A DNA stretch of 47,817 nucleotides, from NCBI GenBank assembly GCA_947450365.1, contig CANFVE010000020.1, forward strand, positions 1 to 47,817. The letters run 5' to 3'. Shown piece by piece: positions 31,662 through 41,116 of this stretch. Origin of the DNA: Cytophagaceae bacterium. Its GTDB lineage: Bacteria > Bacteroidota > Bacteroidia > Cytophagales > Spirosomataceae. The position numbers were made by a program, and so were the translations under genes. The notes beneath the pieces were generated by a model, which saw nothing but the letters and a program-made list of their open reading frames with translations, did not search any database and was not told the origin of the DNA. How positions within the stretch are numbered: the first letter of the stretch is position 1; every line of letters begins with the position of its first letter.

Positions 31662-33407
31662 TTATTTCTTGTTTTGCGAAATATCGAGAATACGCATTTG
31701 CAAGTTGCGCTGTCCTCGGAATTCATTTACTTCGATATGATAGACGAGCTCAATCGGCTTTTGTTGCTCAAAAGCCTCCAGCAAACCCTCATAAAAATCC
31801 TTTCGAATCCCAAATCCTACCGCCTCAAACATCGTGTGGTTTGGATGCAAACCGATCATCAATTTCAAATGCTCCTCCTTCATGATGAACGGAGCTTTCG
31901 TCAAGTAAAGCTGCCCACTGTGGAAATTTGGCAACATATTTCCAGGTCCATAGGGGGACAATCGAGTCAATAAATTATCATAAAAAGGAAGAGATATCGA
32001 CTCCATGGGCAAGGAAACATCGATGGGCAAATCTGCCTTTATTTTTCCATCCGGAATGCCCGCTTGGACTAATTCCTCAAATCGGGCAATAAATGCCTCT
32101 AAATTTTCAGGTTTCAAATGCAAACCTGCCGCATGCGTATGGCCACCAAATTGCTCGAGTAAATCGGCACATCGTTCGAGCGCTTGGTGAATATCAAATC
32201 CTTTGACGGATCGCGCCGATCCAACAATTTGTCCATGGGATTCAGTCAAAATAATGGTAGGCCGAAAATAGACCTCTTGGATTTTACTAGCCACAATCCC
32301 GACGACACCTTTATGCCAACCGGCTTGAAATAACACCGTACTCTTCGCCTGTTGCAAAAAGGGATTTTCCGAAAACATGGCTAGGGCCTGTTGGACAATC
32401 TCCTTTTCTACCACCCGACGATCTAAATTCTGTTGAATCACACGTTCAGCCATCATTTGGGCCTCAGTTAAATCGCTGGCCAATAATAATTTTACCGCAC
32501 CATGCGCATGGTCCATCCGACCCGCCGCATTGATAATGGGTGAAATCGAAAAGACAATATCAGAAATCTGAATGGGCGCTTTTTTGCTCGCTTTTTGCAA
32601 TAAATAATCCAAGCCTGGACTCGGACTCGTGCCTAATTTTTGTAAACCCCAATAAGCCAATACCCGATTTTCATCCAAAATGGGCACCATATCCGCCGCG
32701 ATCGAGCAGGCCAATAAATCCAAACGATCCCAAAGGGGCTCAAATTCCAAGTCATTCGCCTGCGCGAATGCACAGAGTAATTTAAAGCCTACGCCACAAC
32801 CCGTCAATTCTTTGAAGGGATACGAACAATCCGTGCGTTTAGGATCTAGGACCGCCAAGGCGTTCGGCAATGTTTCTTCCGGCAAATGATGGTCGCATAC
32901 GATAAAATCGATTCCTTGCTCATGGCACCAGGCCACTTTATCATGCGCCTTAATCCCACAATCCAAGGAAATAATCAAACTGTAACCATTGTCTGCTGCG
33001 AATTGAACGCCCGCTTGCGACACGCCATAGCCTTCCGTATAGCGATCCGGTATGTAATAATCACAATCCGCCCCTAACATTTCTGTAAGATAGCCATATA
33101 CAAGTGCCACCGAAGTGGTTCCGTCTACGTCATAATCTCCATAAATCAGAATTTTTTCCCCGTTTTCGAGGGCGAGTCCCAATCGTTCCACGGCCACATC
33201 CATGTCCTTCATCAGAAAAGGATCATGCAATTTTTCGAGCGAAGGAAGCATGAAGGCCTTGGCCTGGTCAAATGTCTCAATTCCGCGTGAAACGAGCAAT
33301 TGTAAAAAATAGGGGTTCTTGGTCACCTTCAACGCCTCCCCTAAGCCCTTTACTTTTTCAGCGGCGGGAATAGGTACGGGAATCCAGTTTTTTTTGGGTT
33401 GAATCAT
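31662..33407 (-). CDS. recJ: single-stranded-DNA-specific 5'-3' exonuclease RecJ
   Basis: A 581-residue DHH-family nuclease that resects single-stranded DNA in recombination and mismatch repair. Motifs in order: YGDYDVDGTTSVAL (motif I aspartates), SLDCGIKAHD, CDHHLPEETLP (DHH), INAAGRMDHA, GVVGIVASKI, and the DHHA1 motif FGGHTHAAGLHL near 430. The length fits RecJ. The ATG at 33407 is preceded by a perfect promoter box with a 4-base gap. A weak hairpin separates it from the trans-sulfuration gene upstream. Confidence 0.95.
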   Translation of the reverse strand: MIQPKKNWIPVPIPAAEKVKGLGEALKVTKNPYFLQLLVSRGIETFDQAKAFMLPSLEKLHDPFLMKDMDVAVERLGLALENGEKILIYGDYDVDGTTSVALVYGYLTEMLGADCDYYIPDRYTEGYGVSQAGVQFAADNGYSLIISLDCGIKAHDKVAWCHEQGIDFIVCDHHLPEETLPNALAVLDPKRTDCSYPFKELTGCGVGFKLLCAFAQANDLEFEPLWDRLDLLACSIAADMVPILDENRVLAYWGLQKLGTSPSPGLDYLLQKASKKAPIQISDIVFSISPIINAAGRMDHAHGAVKLLLASDLTEAQMMAERVIQQNLDRRVVEKEIVQQALAMFSENPFLQQAKSTVLFQAGWHKGVVGIVASKIQEVYFRPTIILTESHGQIVGSARSVKGFDIHQALERCADLLEQFGGHTHAAGLHLKPENLEAFIARFEELVQAGIPDGKIKADLPIDVSLPMESISLPFYDNLLTRLSPYGPGNMLPNFHSGQLYLTKAPFIMKEEHLKLMIGLHPNHTMFEAVGFGIRKDFYEGLLEAFEQQKPIELVYHIEVNEFRGQRNLQMRILDISQNKK

Positions 33408-33411
33408 AGGT

Positions 33412-33419
33412 CAAAAATA
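33412..33419 (-). promoter_or_regulatory. TAnnTTTG box abutting the recJ start codon
   Basis: TATTTTTG on the minus strand, then ACCT, then ATG. The 4-base gap implies leaderless transcription. Confidence 0.6.
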
Positions 33420-33422
33420 GCC

Positions 33423-33450
33423 AAAAAAGGAGAGAAAAAAGGGCTCCTTT
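33423..33450 (-). terminator. weak terminator-like hairpin after the trans-sulfuration gene
   Basis: On the minus strand AAAGGAG (33444-33450) pairs with CTCCTTT (33426-33432) over an 11-base loop, followed by further T bases. The stem is only 7 bases, so it is a modest terminator. Confidence 0.4.
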
Positions 33451-33474
33451 GAAAATGATCATGTACTTGATTTT

Positions 33475-34599
33475 TTAGGCTTGTAGGGCTTGTTGGAGAT
33501 CCGCCCACAAATCATCCACATGCTCCAATCCGATCGATAAACGCAATAAATTGCCCGGTGTCGTACTTGCGGGGCCTTCGATCGACCGACGATGTTCCAC
33601 CAAACTTTCCACCCCGCCTAAACTCGTGGCTTGGGTAAAAAGCGTGAGCGCATTGGCTACTTGACGCGCGCGCGTTTCGTCGCCTTGAATCTGAATGGAA
33701 ATCATGGCACTTTGGCCCATCGGCATTTGCTTCATGGCGAGGGCATATTGCGGATGGGAGGGAAGTCCTGGATAATGCACGTGCGCGATTTGCGGGTGCT
33801 TTTCTAATTTTTGGGCTAAATCTAAGGCCGTTGCCGCCTGTTCACGCATACGAATCGGCAAGGTTTTCAGGCCTCGGGTCAGTAAATAACAGTCCAATGG
33901 ATTTTGGGTGGCGCCCATCAAAATTTGCACGCGTAAGATTCGCTCGGCCCAAGCATCTTGTTCCTTGACCACAATTGCCCCGCCTAATACATCTGAATGT
34001 CCTCCGATGTATTTGGTCGTGGCATGCATGACTAAATCCGCGCCAAGGGCCAATGGATTTTGGAAAATGGGTGTCGCAATCGTGTTATCCACGCCCACAC
34101 GGATGCCTCGTGCGTGCGCAAGGGCTGAAATGGCTTCAATATCCGACAGACTTAATAGGGGATTGGCTGGGGTTTCAACCCAAATGAGCCGTGTGTTTGG
34201 TTGGATCGCAGCTTCGATGGCCTCGAGGGAGCCCATGTCCACTTGACTTACCTCCAGGCCCCAGGGTCCCATGATTTCTTCGGCCAATTTATAGCTGGCA
34301 TAATAGCCGACCTCCGGCATTAGGATGTGATCTCCTTTGGAAAGGCATTGAAAAACGGCTGAAACGGCGGCTAAACCGGAACTGAAGGCAAAGGCACGTG
34401 CACCGCCTTCCAAGGCTGCGAGGCCTTTTTCGAGGGCATCGCGGTTTGGATTGGAATTACGGGAATACATGTGTCCTTTGGGGTAGGATCCGTCGGCGGC
34501 ACGTTCAAAGGTCGTGGTTAAAAATATGGGTGTCGCCACGGAATTCGCTGTTTCGTCCTGAACATGCGTCGCGTGTATGGCTAAGGTTTCTTTTTTCAT
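33475..34599 (-). CDS. PLP-dependent trans-sulfuration enzyme (cystathionine gamma-synthase / beta-lyase family)
   Basis: A 374-residue fold-type I PLP enzyme of the Cys/Met metabolism family. TIFLTTTF-like [57 protein letters not shown] and the Schiff-base lysine in [16 protein letters not shown] are all present; [12 protein letters not shown] closes the active site. Members include cystathionine gamma-synthase, gamma-lyase, beta-lyase and methionine gamma-lyase, and sequence reading alone does not separate them. It overlaps the lptB stop by 4 bases (ATGA), an unusual translational coupling of amino-acid metabolism to LPS export. Confidence 0.92.
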   Translation of the reverse strand: MKKETLAIHATHVQDETANSVATPIFLTTTFERAADGSYPKGHMYSRNSNPNRDALEKGLAALEGGARAFAFSSGLAAVSAVFQCLSKGDHILMPEVGYYASYKLAEEIMGPWGLEVSQVDMGSLEAIEAAIQPNTRLIWVETPANPLLSLSDIEAISALAHARGIRVGVDNTIATPIFQNPLALGADLVMHATTKYIGGHSDVLGGAIVVKEQDAWAERILRVQILMGATQNPLDCYLLTRGLKTLPIRMREQAATALDLAQKLEKHPQIAHVHYPGLPSHPQYALAMKQMPMGQSAMISIQIQGDETRARQVANALTLFTQATSLGGVESLVEHRRSIEGPASTTPGNLLRLSIGLEHVDDLWADLQQALQA

Positions 34600-35327
34600 T
34601 TTTTCTTCCGCAGCTCAAAGTTTTTACCTAGGTATAATCGGCGCACTTGTTCATCATCGGCCAATTCTTGCGGCGTACCGGCTTTTAGAATTTTCCCTTC
34701 GAAGAGTAAATAGGCGCGGTCGGTGATGGACAAGGTTTCATCCACGTTATGGTCGGTGATTAGAATTCCGATATTTCGGTATTTTAATTTGGCCACGATG
34801 CTTTGAATTTCCTCCACGGCGATGGGATCCACACCCGCAAAGGGTTCATCCAATAGAATAAATTTGGGATCTACGGCGAGGGCTCGGGCGATTTCGGTAC
34901 GCCGACGTTCGCCTCCTGAAAGGACTTGTCCCAAGCTTTTTCGTACATGGGTGAGTGAAAATTCTTCGAGTAAACTTTCCGTTTTTTCTTTTTGTTCGGC
35001 CTTGCTGAGCTCGGTCATTTCGAGGACCGCGAGGATATTTTCTTCAACGGATAGGGTTCTAAACACACTTGCTTCTTGGGCTAAATAACCGATCCCGAGG
35101 CGTGCACGTTTGTACATGGGGAGGTTGGTGACATCGAGCTCATCCAAAAAAACCTTTCCCTCATTAGGCTTGACAAGGCCGGTGGCAATGTAAAAGGAAG
35201 TGGTTTTTCCCGCACCGTTGGGGCCTAATAGACCTACGATTTCACCTTGGGCCACTTGGTAAGAAATGTGGTCATTGACCAGTCGCTGGCCATATTTTTT
35301 GACAAGATTTTCGGTGCGTAGAATCAT
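34596..35327 (-). CDS. lptB: LPS export ABC transporter ATP-binding protein LptB
   Basis: A 243-residue ABC ATPase. Walker A is [15 protein letters not shown], the Q-loop follows, the signature is [15 protein letters not shown], Walker B is [13 protein letters not shown] and the H-loop is [12 protein letters not shown]. LptB is distinguished by [20 protein letters not shown] and [14 protein letters not shown]. It powers LPS extraction with LptF/LptG; a permease gene of that family is at 17671-18747. I place the start at 35327 ([13 protein letters not shown]): the longer frame begins with a TTG at 35336, inside the promoter box. It is followed by the trans-sulfuration gene with an ATGA overlap. 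Confidence 0.94.
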   Translation of the reverse strand: MILRTENLVKKYGQRLVNDHISYQVAQGEIVGLLGPNGAGKTTSFYIATGLVKPNEGKVFLDELDVTNLPMYKRARLGIGYLAQEASVFRTLSVEENILAVLEMTELSKAEQKEKTESLLEEFSLTHVRKSLGQVLSGGERRRTEIARALAVDPKFILLDEPFAGVDPIAVEEIQSIVAKLKYRNIGILITDHNVDETLSITDRAYLLFEGKILKAGTPQELADDEQVRRLYLGKNFELRKKK

Positions 35328-35333
35328 TGGGCA

Positions 35334-35349
35334 CAAATCTACAAATATA
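35334..35349 (-). promoter_or_regulatory. tandem TAnnTTTG boxes in front of lptB
   Basis: On the minus strand TATATTTG (35342-35349) is followed immediately by TAGATTTG (35334-35341), two perfect consensus boxes end to end. The proximal box ends 6 bases and the distal one 14 bases before the ATG, so two start points may exist, one leaderless. Confidence 0.6.
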
Positions 35350-35362
35350 AATTGGACTGATG

Positions 35363-36790
35363 TTAATGGAACTGGTATTTGAAACCTAAATTCATCCCCA
35401 AGGTATTTTTAACTCGCTGTCCTTGGTCATATCCGATTTGAGCTTGGAAGCTGAGTTTTTCGCCAATTTGCTTGCATAAAGACAGCGCGGCGGAGAATTG
35501 GGGGATGTACGAAACGTATTGGTTATACCAAGCGCTGCCTACGATATATCCGTGATAGGATTGGGAGGCGCGTATTTGCCAAGATAATTGGTTCGGCAAG
35601 GATCCCCGGATGCCCAGGTAAAAGGATTCATTGGCATTTCTGGAAAAATTAAATGAACCACCCTGTGCACTTTCGTTGTCAATGATGATGAGGGGCGTCC
35701 CGAGGCCTTTGCCCATGTAATTCCAACCGCCCCTTCCACCATTATTAAAATAACCTTCTAATTCATTTAAATGTCGATCGATTAGTCCCAATGTCCTTGC
35801 TATGCCCGAAATATATCTGCCCTGATTTGCTGTATATAAGTATTCAAAGGTGATGGCTTCGATGAATCCGCGTTTTTTGAGTTTGATGGAGATACCGGAA
35901 ATGCCATCGTCGGCAGTAGTTAAATTAAACACTTTGCCTGTTTCATAGGGTGTTTGTTTGTAAACAAGGACTTCGCCCCAGGTGGGTTGCAATTTAAGGG
36001 CAAAATCGATTGATCCGAGGTGATTTCCGTATTGATTTCCGGCATCATCTGCTGAGGTGGCGGTATCAATGGCCACGATGCTACGGTCTTTTAATAACGT
36101 AACGACGTAGAAATAAGCATTTAGGCTGGAAGGAAAATAATCGCGATCGCCGCCCGTTTTGACTTTGGCCTCACCACCCCAGGAAACGTTATGGTTTAAA
36201 CCGCCATACACGCTAAAAAGGGAATTAGGTTTTCCGATGCGGCCATACAGCGTTTTTTGATGAAGCATGGCGTTTAGGACCGGGCCTTGGTTGTCGAACC
36301 AGCCATGCGAATAGGTCATGTGGATTCCGAACCAATTTTTGAAAAAATTTAAATAATCCCGGGTCCCGATTTGGACTTTGGGCATGGGCAGCGCGTTTCC
36401 CGACCACGCATAAAACCCTCCAGAAAGCGTGGAATCGCCTAGGCCATAGATTTCTTTTTTACGACCGGCCCAAAGTTCCCACTTGCCCCTGCGACCACTG
36501 ATAAATGCCTCTGAAAGAAAAAAATCAGATTTTTGACCAGCCCAGGCCACGGCTTCTACCCGGTAATTCCAATCGTATTTTTTGCTGAAATCATTGTTTT
36601 TTCCATGTCGTAAAATCCCAACGGCCCCGGGGTTTTCGAGGGGCATTGTTCCATATTGCAAACTACGCATCCAGAAGGGCGTCGTTCCGAGGTCAGAAGC
36701 CAATGCCTTGATTTCCACCGAGCTATGTAAGCTCGTGTCGCTCGGATTACCCAAGGTCAAAAACAGGCTAAGTAGGATGGATGCAAACAT
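35363..36790 (-). CDS. Wzi-like capsule-assembly outer-membrane beta-barrel protein
   Basis: A 475-residue protein with a short hydrophobic N-terminus ([14 protein letters not shown]) and alternating-residue beta-strands throughout. Features typical of the Wzi family are [17 protein letters not shown] near the N-terminus, [40 protein letters not shown] and the TYSHGWFD strand. The last residue is not aromatic (it ends LGFKYQFH), but the preceding FKYQF is a plausible barrel-closing strand. Wzi proteins attach or organise capsule/exopolysaccharide at the outer membrane. It precedes lptB on the same strand with a 35-base gap that holds the lptB promoter boxes. Confidence 0.8.
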   Translation of the reverse strand: MFASILLSLFLTLGNPSDTSLHSSVEIKALASDLGTTPFWMRSLQYGTMPLENPGAVGILRHGKNNDFSKKYDWNYRVEAVAWAGQKSDFFLSEAFISGRRGKWELWAGRKKEIYGLGDSTLSGGFYAWSGNALPMPKVQIGTRDYLNFFKNWFGIHMTYSHGWFDNQGPVLNAMLHQKTLYGRIGKPNSLFSVYGGLNHNVSWGGEAKVKTGGDRDYFPSSLNAYFYVVTLLKDRSIVAIDTATSADDAGNQYGNHLGSIDFALKLQPTWGEVLVYKQTPYETGKVFNLTTADDGISGISIKLKKRGFIEAITFEYLYTANQGRYISGIARTLGLIDRHLNELEGYFNNGGRGGWNYMGKGLGTPLIIIDNESAQGGSFNFSRNANESFYLGIRGSLPNQLSWQIRASQSYHGYIVGSAWYNQYVSYIPQFSAALSLCKQIGEKLSFQAQIGYDQGQRVKNTLGMNLGFKYQFH

Positions 36791-36892
36791 GAAAACTTAT
36801 AGAACGTTAGGTAAAATAACGATTTTCAAGAAGTAAAATCAACACATCTTTATTTATCGGCGCTTTTTATTTCAACAATTTTCAGGGCCGAA

Positions 36893-36923
36893 TTGGGATT
36901 AAAAAAAATAATTTCTATTTTTG
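36893..36923 (+). promoter_or_regulatory. promoter of tRNA-Phe
   Basis: TTG (36893-36895), 20 bases, then TATTTTTG (36916-36923). Spacing and box are identical to those of the tRNA-Gly/Leu promoter. The box ends 21 bases before the tRNA. Confidence 0.75.
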
Positions 36924-36944
36924 CAGTCCCAATTGGGAGCCAAT

Positions 36945-37020
36945 GGTGGATTAGCTCAGTTGGTAGAGCATCGGACTGAAAATCCGTGTGTCCCCGGTTC
37001 GAGTCCGGGATCTACCACCA
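36945..37020 (+). tRNA. tRNA-Phe (anticodon GAA)
   Basis: A 76-base tRNA with the CCA end encoded, unlike tRNA-Gly and tRNA-Leu in this window. The acceptor GGTGGAT pairs with ATCTACC (one G-U). The anticodon loop CTGAAAA carries GAA, and the T arm GGTTCGAGTCC is standard. Confidence 0.96.
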
Positions 37021-37030
37021 CTTTGGTTTT

Positions 37031-37066
37031 GAAAACCCTTCCTACGAAAGTTGGAGGGGTTTTTTG
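37031..37066 (+). terminator. rho-independent terminator after tRNA-Phe
   Basis: AAAACCCTTCC pairs with GGAGGGGTTTT; the inner part CCTAC-GAAA-GTTGG forms a GAAA-capped tip with one U-U mismatch. A T-run follows. It starts about a dozen bases past the CCA end. Confidence 0.88.
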
Positions 37067-37140
37067 TTTTTTAAAAATCAGAAACAATATTTTCTCAATT
37101 GGATTCAGGGTTATTAAAACTCAACAAATTTCCTTAATTT

Positions 37141-37168
37141 GGTTTATTGATTAAAAAATTAATAAACC
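37141..37168. promoter_or_regulatory. operator-like inverted repeat upstream of the TIM-barrel/GH95 operon
   Basis: GGTTTATTGATT (37141-37152), AAAA, AATTAATAAACC (37157-37168): arms of 12 with one G/T mismatch. It ends 7 bases before the ATG at 37176. The low G+C makes a weak RNA hairpin, so a binding site for a dimeric sugar-responsive regulator is the better reading (inference). Confidence 0.5.
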
Positions 37169-37175
37169 TATTCCT

Positions 37176-38102
37176 ATGAACATGAGTCGTCGGGCGCTCC
37201 TAAAAGCGTCAGGAAGTGCCGCCGGAATGGCCCTCATTCCCGCTGCCGCCGAGGCCACCGCGCCTATCGCCAAGAAAAAAAACGTCGAATATTCGCTCAA
37301 TATGAGTACCATCATGGGCCAAAAACTTGGTTTCATCAAAGAACTCGAAGTCGCCGCCCAAGCCGGATATAAACACTGTGAAATCTGGATTCCTACCCTA
37401 GAAACCTATTTAAAATCCGGAGGAACCCTCAAAGATGCCAAAAAACGCATCGACGACCTCGGACTCCACATCCAAAATGCCATTGGTTTCGCGCAATGGA
37501 TCGTGGACGATGCCACCGTTCGAAATGCAGGCCTTGAGCAAATGAAACGGGAAATGGATATGTTGGCCCAACTCGCCTGCCCCCGCACCGCCGCACCTCC
37601 CATGGGCGCCACCAAAGAACCCGGCCTCGACCTGCGCAAAGCCGCCGAACGCTACCGCGCGATTCTCGATTTGGGGGTTTCCATGAACGTGATACCCCAA
37701 CTCGAAATGTGGGGCCACTCCAAAAACCTCAATCGCGTCGCCGATGTCCTCTTCGTCGCCGCCGAAGCCGCCCACCCCGAAGCCAAACTTCTTCTCGATA
37801 TTTTTCACATCTACAAAGGCGAATCCAGCCCAGATTCCCTCCACCTGGTCGGCGAAATGGCCATCGATATTTTTCATGTAAATGACTATACGACCAACCT
37901 AAAACCGACCCAAATCACAGACGCCGACCGCATCTACGCTGGCGACGGCGAAGCGCCTATCGCCAAAATCGTGGGTATGTTAAAGCCCTCGGACAAACCG
38001 GTGATTTTGTCTTTGGAATTATTTAATAAAACGCTGTACCAACAAGACGCCCTCCTCGTCGCCAAAACCGGTCTTACCAAATTAAAAGCCATTAGCCTGT
38101 AA
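37176..38102 (+). CDS. Tat-exported TIM-barrel sugar isomerase/epimerase-like protein
   Basis: A 308-residue protein. The N-terminus [20 protein letters not shown] has the twin-arginine pattern S-R-R-x-L-L-K followed by a hydrophobic stretch and AAAEA, so export by the Tat system is likely. The rest is an AP-endonuclease-2-type TIM barrel (xylose-isomerase-like) with [51 protein letters not shown] and [11 protein letters not shown], which supply the metal-binding Glu, Asp and His. Hydroxypyruvate isomerase, sugar epimerases and 3-keto-glycoside lyases or hydratases share this fold. The GH95 gene follows after 2 bases. Role: probably conversion of a sugar released or oxidised in the periplasm (inference). 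Confidence 0.82.
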   Translation: MNMSRRALLKASGSAAGMALIPAAAEATAPIAKKKNVEYSLNMSTIMGQKLGFIKELEVAAQAGYKHCEIWIPTLETYLKSGGTLKDAKKRIDDLGLHIQNAIGFAQWIVDDATVRNAGLEQMKREMDMLAQLACPRTAAPPMGATKEPGLDLRKAAERYRAILDLGVSMNVIPQLEMWGHSKNLNRVADVLFVAAEAAHPEAKLLLDIFHIYKGESSPDSLHLVGEMAIDIFHVNDYTTNLKPTQITDADRIYAGDGEAPIAKIVGMLKPSDKPVILSLELFNKTLYQQDALLVAKTGLTKLKAISL

Positions 38103-38104
38103 AA

Positions 38105-40504
38105 ATGAAAATTTTCAGAATTCTACCAGTCTTTACCATCGCTTGCCTACTTCTGTCAAGTTCATTCGGTTGGGCCCAAAAACCTCAAAAACTCAAACTT
38201 TGGTACGATAAACCCGCTCAATATTTCGAGGAAGCTCTCGTGCTCGGGAATGGCACCCAAGGCGCCACCGTCTTCGGCGGCACCGAAAGCGATAAAATCT
38301 TCCTAAACGACATCACCCTTTGGTCCGGCGAACCCATGGACCCTCGCATGAATCCCGAGGCCTATAAAAACCTCCCCGGTGTCCGCGCCGCGCTAAAAAA
38401 TGAAAATTATAAGCTGACCGACTCCCTCATTCGGAAAATGCAAGGCAAATTCTCCGAATCCTATGCGCCCCTCGGAACCCTCTACCTCGATTTTAAATCC
38501 CAAAAAACCGACCAATACTACCGCGAATTAGACCTCGACCGCGCCATGGCCACCGTGAAATATGCCGTCGATGGCAATCAAATCCAACGCGAATATTTTG
38601 TCTCCAACCCCGATCGTGTCCTCGTCATCCACCTCACAAGCCAAAAACCCGGAGGCCTGAATTTCGCCGTCCGTTTTAATTCCTTATTGCGCTATAAAGC
38701 CAAATCCACGGCCCAACACCTTCATTTCCGCGGTTCCGCCCCCGTTCGTGCCGAACCAAACTACGTGCGCAAAAAAGGAAATCCTATCCTCTACCAAGAT
38801 GACCGAGGAACCCGCTTCTCCACCGACGTTTTAATCCAATCCACCGACGGTAAAGTTTCCCAAACCGATTCTACACTCAGTCTTTCGAATGCCACCGAGG
38901 CCATTGTGCTAGTTTCCTTAGCCACGTCCTTCAACGGATTTGACAAAAACCCCGCCAAAGACGGCCTAAATGACGATGAAATCGCCGAAAAGCGTTTGCA
39001 ACTGGCTTCTCGGAAAAGCATCGCGGAACTGAAAAGTCGGCACATGCAGGATTATCAGAAATTCTTTAATCGGGTCTCACTCCAACTTAACCAAACCGAT
39101 GCCCCCGATCTACCCACCGACCAGCGGCTTCGTCGCTATGCCACCGGCGCCACGGATTCCTATTTGGAGACGCTCTATTTTCAATACGGACGCTATTTAT
39201 TGATTTCCAGCTCCCGCACACCGGGCGTTCCAGCGAATTTGCAAGGGCTTTGGAATCCGCATATCCAACCGCCTTGGTCCAGCAATTATACCATGAACAT
39301 TAATGCCGAGGAGAATTATTGGCTCGCTGAAAACACCAATCTCCCCGAAATGCACCAGTCCTTCCTTTCCTTTTTAGGGAATTTGGAAAAGACCGGCCGC
39401 ATCACCGCGCAGACTTTTTATAACATGCCGGGCTGGGTATGTCATCATAATTCGGACATTTGGGCCATGACAAATCCCGTGGGGGATTTTGGGAATGGAG
39501 ATCCGAGTTGGGCCAACTGGCCCATGGGCGCCGCCTGGGCCTCCGCGCATTTATGGGAACATTATTTGTTCAACCAAGACAAAAATTTCTTGCAATCGCA
39601 AGCCTATCCCATTATGAAAGGGGCCGCAGAATTTTGCCTCGCTTTCTTAATTCAAGACGCCAAAGGCAAACTTATTACCTCTCCTTCCACCTCGCCAGAA
39701 AACCGCTATGTGACACCAGCGGGATATAAAGGGGCTACTGCCTATGGTGGAACTGCCGACCTAGCCATGATTCGTGAATTATTTTTAGACATGATCGCCG
39801 CCGAAAAAATCTTGAAAAAAGATCCTGCATTCCAAGCGTCCTTGGAAAAGGCCTTAGCCGATTTATACCCTTATCAAGTGAGTGAGAACGGAAGCTTGCA
39901 AGAATGGTATTTCGACTGGCCGGACAAGGATCCTTTGCACCGCCACCAAAGTCATTTGTATGGCCTTTATCCAGGAACACACGTGACGCTCGACGAAACT
40001 CCAGCAGTCGCCGCGGCCTCGAAAAAGACCTTGGAAATTAAAGGGGATGAAACAACGGGCTGGTCGAAAGGCTGGCGGATCAACCTCTGGGCGCGCCTCA
40101 AAGACGGCGATCACGCCTATAAAATGTACCGCGAATTATTGCGTTACGTAGAACCTGATGGGGTAAAAATTAATTATCAACGTGGCGGTGGGACCTACCC
40201 AAATCTATTTGATGCACATCCTCCTTTCCAAATCGACGGAAATTTCGGTGGCGCAGCGGCCGTAGCCGAAATGCTCATTCAGTCGAATCCGACGCTCATC
40301 GAGCTTTTACCCGCCTGTCCAAAAGCTTGGAATTCCGGTTCGGTAAAAGGTCTGAAAACGCGTGGGGCCTTTGAAATCGATATGCAATGGGCGCAGGGAA
40401 AAGTAAAATCCGTTCGAATAAAATCGAACTCGAAAGCCTTTGCCCAAGTAAAAATCAATGGGACGAATAGGAAACTAAAAACGAATTCGTTGATTCAGTT
40501 TTAA
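38105..40504 (+). CDS. glycoside hydrolase family 95 alpha-L-fucosidase
   Basis: A 799-residue secreted enzyme with signal peptide ending in SSFGWAQ. The N-terminal domain begins [23 protein letters not shown] and has [11 protein letters not shown], both GH95 markers. In the (alpha/alpha)6 barrel the residues matching those of the bifidobacterial AfcA are visible: N398 and N400 in [11 protein letters not shown]532 in STSPEN and D711 in [10 protein letters not shown]95 inverts alpha-1,2-fucosyl (some members alpha-L-galactosyl) linkages. The family consensus NINTEMNYW is here NINAEENYW, a minor change. It is the second gene of the Tat-TIM-barrel operon and is closed by a bidirectional terminator. 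Confidence 0.93.
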   Translation: MKIFRILPVFTIACLLLSSSFGWAQKPQKLKLWYDKPAQYFEEALVLGNGTQGATVFGGTESDKIFLNDITLWSGEPMDPRMNPEAYKNLPGVRAALKNENYKLTDSLIRKMQGKFSESYAPLGTLYLDFKSQKTDQYYRELDLDRAMATVKYAVDGNQIQREYFVSNPDRVLVIHLTSQKPGGLNFAVRFNSLLRYKAKSTAQHLHFRGSAPVRAEPNYVRKKGNPILYQDDRGTRFSTDVLIQSTDGKVSQTDSTLSLSNATEAIVLVSLATSFNGFDKNPAKDGLNDDEIAEKRLQLASRKSIAELKSRHMQDYQKFFNRVSLQLNQTDAPDLPTDQRLRRYATGATDSYLETLYFQYGRYLLISSSRTPGVPANLQGLWNPHIQPPWSSNYTMNINAEENYWLAENTNLPEMHQSFLSFLGNLEKTGRITAQTFYNMPGWVCHHNSDIWAMTNPVGDFGNGDPSWANWPMGAAWASAHLWEHYLFNQDKNFLQSQAYPIMKGAAEFCLAFLIQDAKGKLITSPSTSPENRYVTPAGYKGATAYGGTADLAMIRELFLDMIAAEKILKKDPAFQASLEKALADLYPYQVSENGSLQEWYFDWPDKDPLHRHQSHLYGLYPGTHVTLDETPAVAAASKKTLEIKGDETTGWSKGWRINLWARLKDGDHAYKMYRELLRYVEPDGVKINYQRGGGTYPNLFDAHPPFQIDGNFGGAAAVAEMLIQSNPTLIELLPACPKAWNSGSVKGLKTRGAFEIDMQWAQGKVKSVRIKSNSKAFAQVKINGTNRKLKTNSLIQF

Positions 40505-40513
40505 AAAGCAAAA

Positions 40514-40544
40514 AAAAACACGGCCCCGATGAGGCCGTGTTTTT
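40514..40544. terminator. bidirectional rho-independent terminator
   Basis: ACACGGCC (40518-40525), a 7-base loop, GGCCGTGT (40533-40540), flanked by an A-run and a T-run. It serves the GH95 gene and the convergent haem-binding gene. Confidence 0.92.
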
Positions 40545-40547
40545 ATG

Positions 40548-41051
40548 TTAATCCCGTTTCGGTCGAGGTTTCATTTTTAAGCTATCGGCCGGATACGTGG
40601 ATTTTAACATGGCCATTTGGGCTTTGGCCCAATTAATCAAAACAGCCCGCTGCTCATCTGATAAATTCGCGTTGGCATGCAAACCTAAATAGGTATAGGA
40701 AGGCATCGGCATTTCTTTTTCTTCGGTTTGTTCGATCACCTCTTCTAATTTATGGTTTTGAACAGCGACCGGCATTTTCGTAAAAGTCGAGAAGTTCAAA
40801 TGACGCTTTCCGTCATTGATGTGATTGTTTAACCAAAACCCAACGGGTTGGATATGGCTATACCAAGGATAGGTGGATTTATTTGTATGGCAATCATTAC
40901 ACGCATTTTGCAGAATCGTATTTACATCGGCAGGTATCGTATATTTTTTTGAAATATCGTATAATTGATCGTCAGAAAGATTTTTTTCTTGGGGTACAAA
41001 TTGGATCACGATGAGTACACCGACTAGGCCTAAGATGATTTTTTTTAACAT
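40548..41051 (-). CDS. periplasmic haem-binding domain protein (single CxxCH)
   Basis: A 167-residue protein with an N-terminal membrane/signal segment (MLKKIILGLVGVLIVIQFVP). One c-type haem motif is in NACNDCHTN, and an MPMPSY segment later offers a methionine ligand. The order matches the Haem_bd (SM01235-type) family common in Bacteroidota: short anchor, LQNACNDCHTNKSTYPWYSHIQP, then an EEVIEQTEEKEMPMPSY region. It likely carries electrons or senses redox state in the periplasm. It is monocistronic and has no clear promoter box. Confidence 0.87.
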   Translation of the reverse strand: MLKKIILGLVGVLIVIQFVPQEKNLSDDQLYDISKKYTIPADVNTILQNACNDCHTNKSTYPWYSHIQPVGFWLNNHINDGKRHLNFSTFTKMPVAVQNHKLEEVIEQTEEKEMPMPSYTYLGLHANANLSDEQRAVLINWAKAQMAMLKSTYPADSLKMKPRPKRD

Positions 41052-41116
41052 GATTTCTTGGGTTTACAGATTTATATTCGGGTAATTTAGTATTTTTCGT
41101 AACATATTCCATTCGT

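Noticed and set aside
36921-37154. Plus-strand frame of 77 codons over tRNA-Phe
   Set aside because: It covers the tRNA and its terminator; the remaining codons are low-complexity AT-rich DNA.
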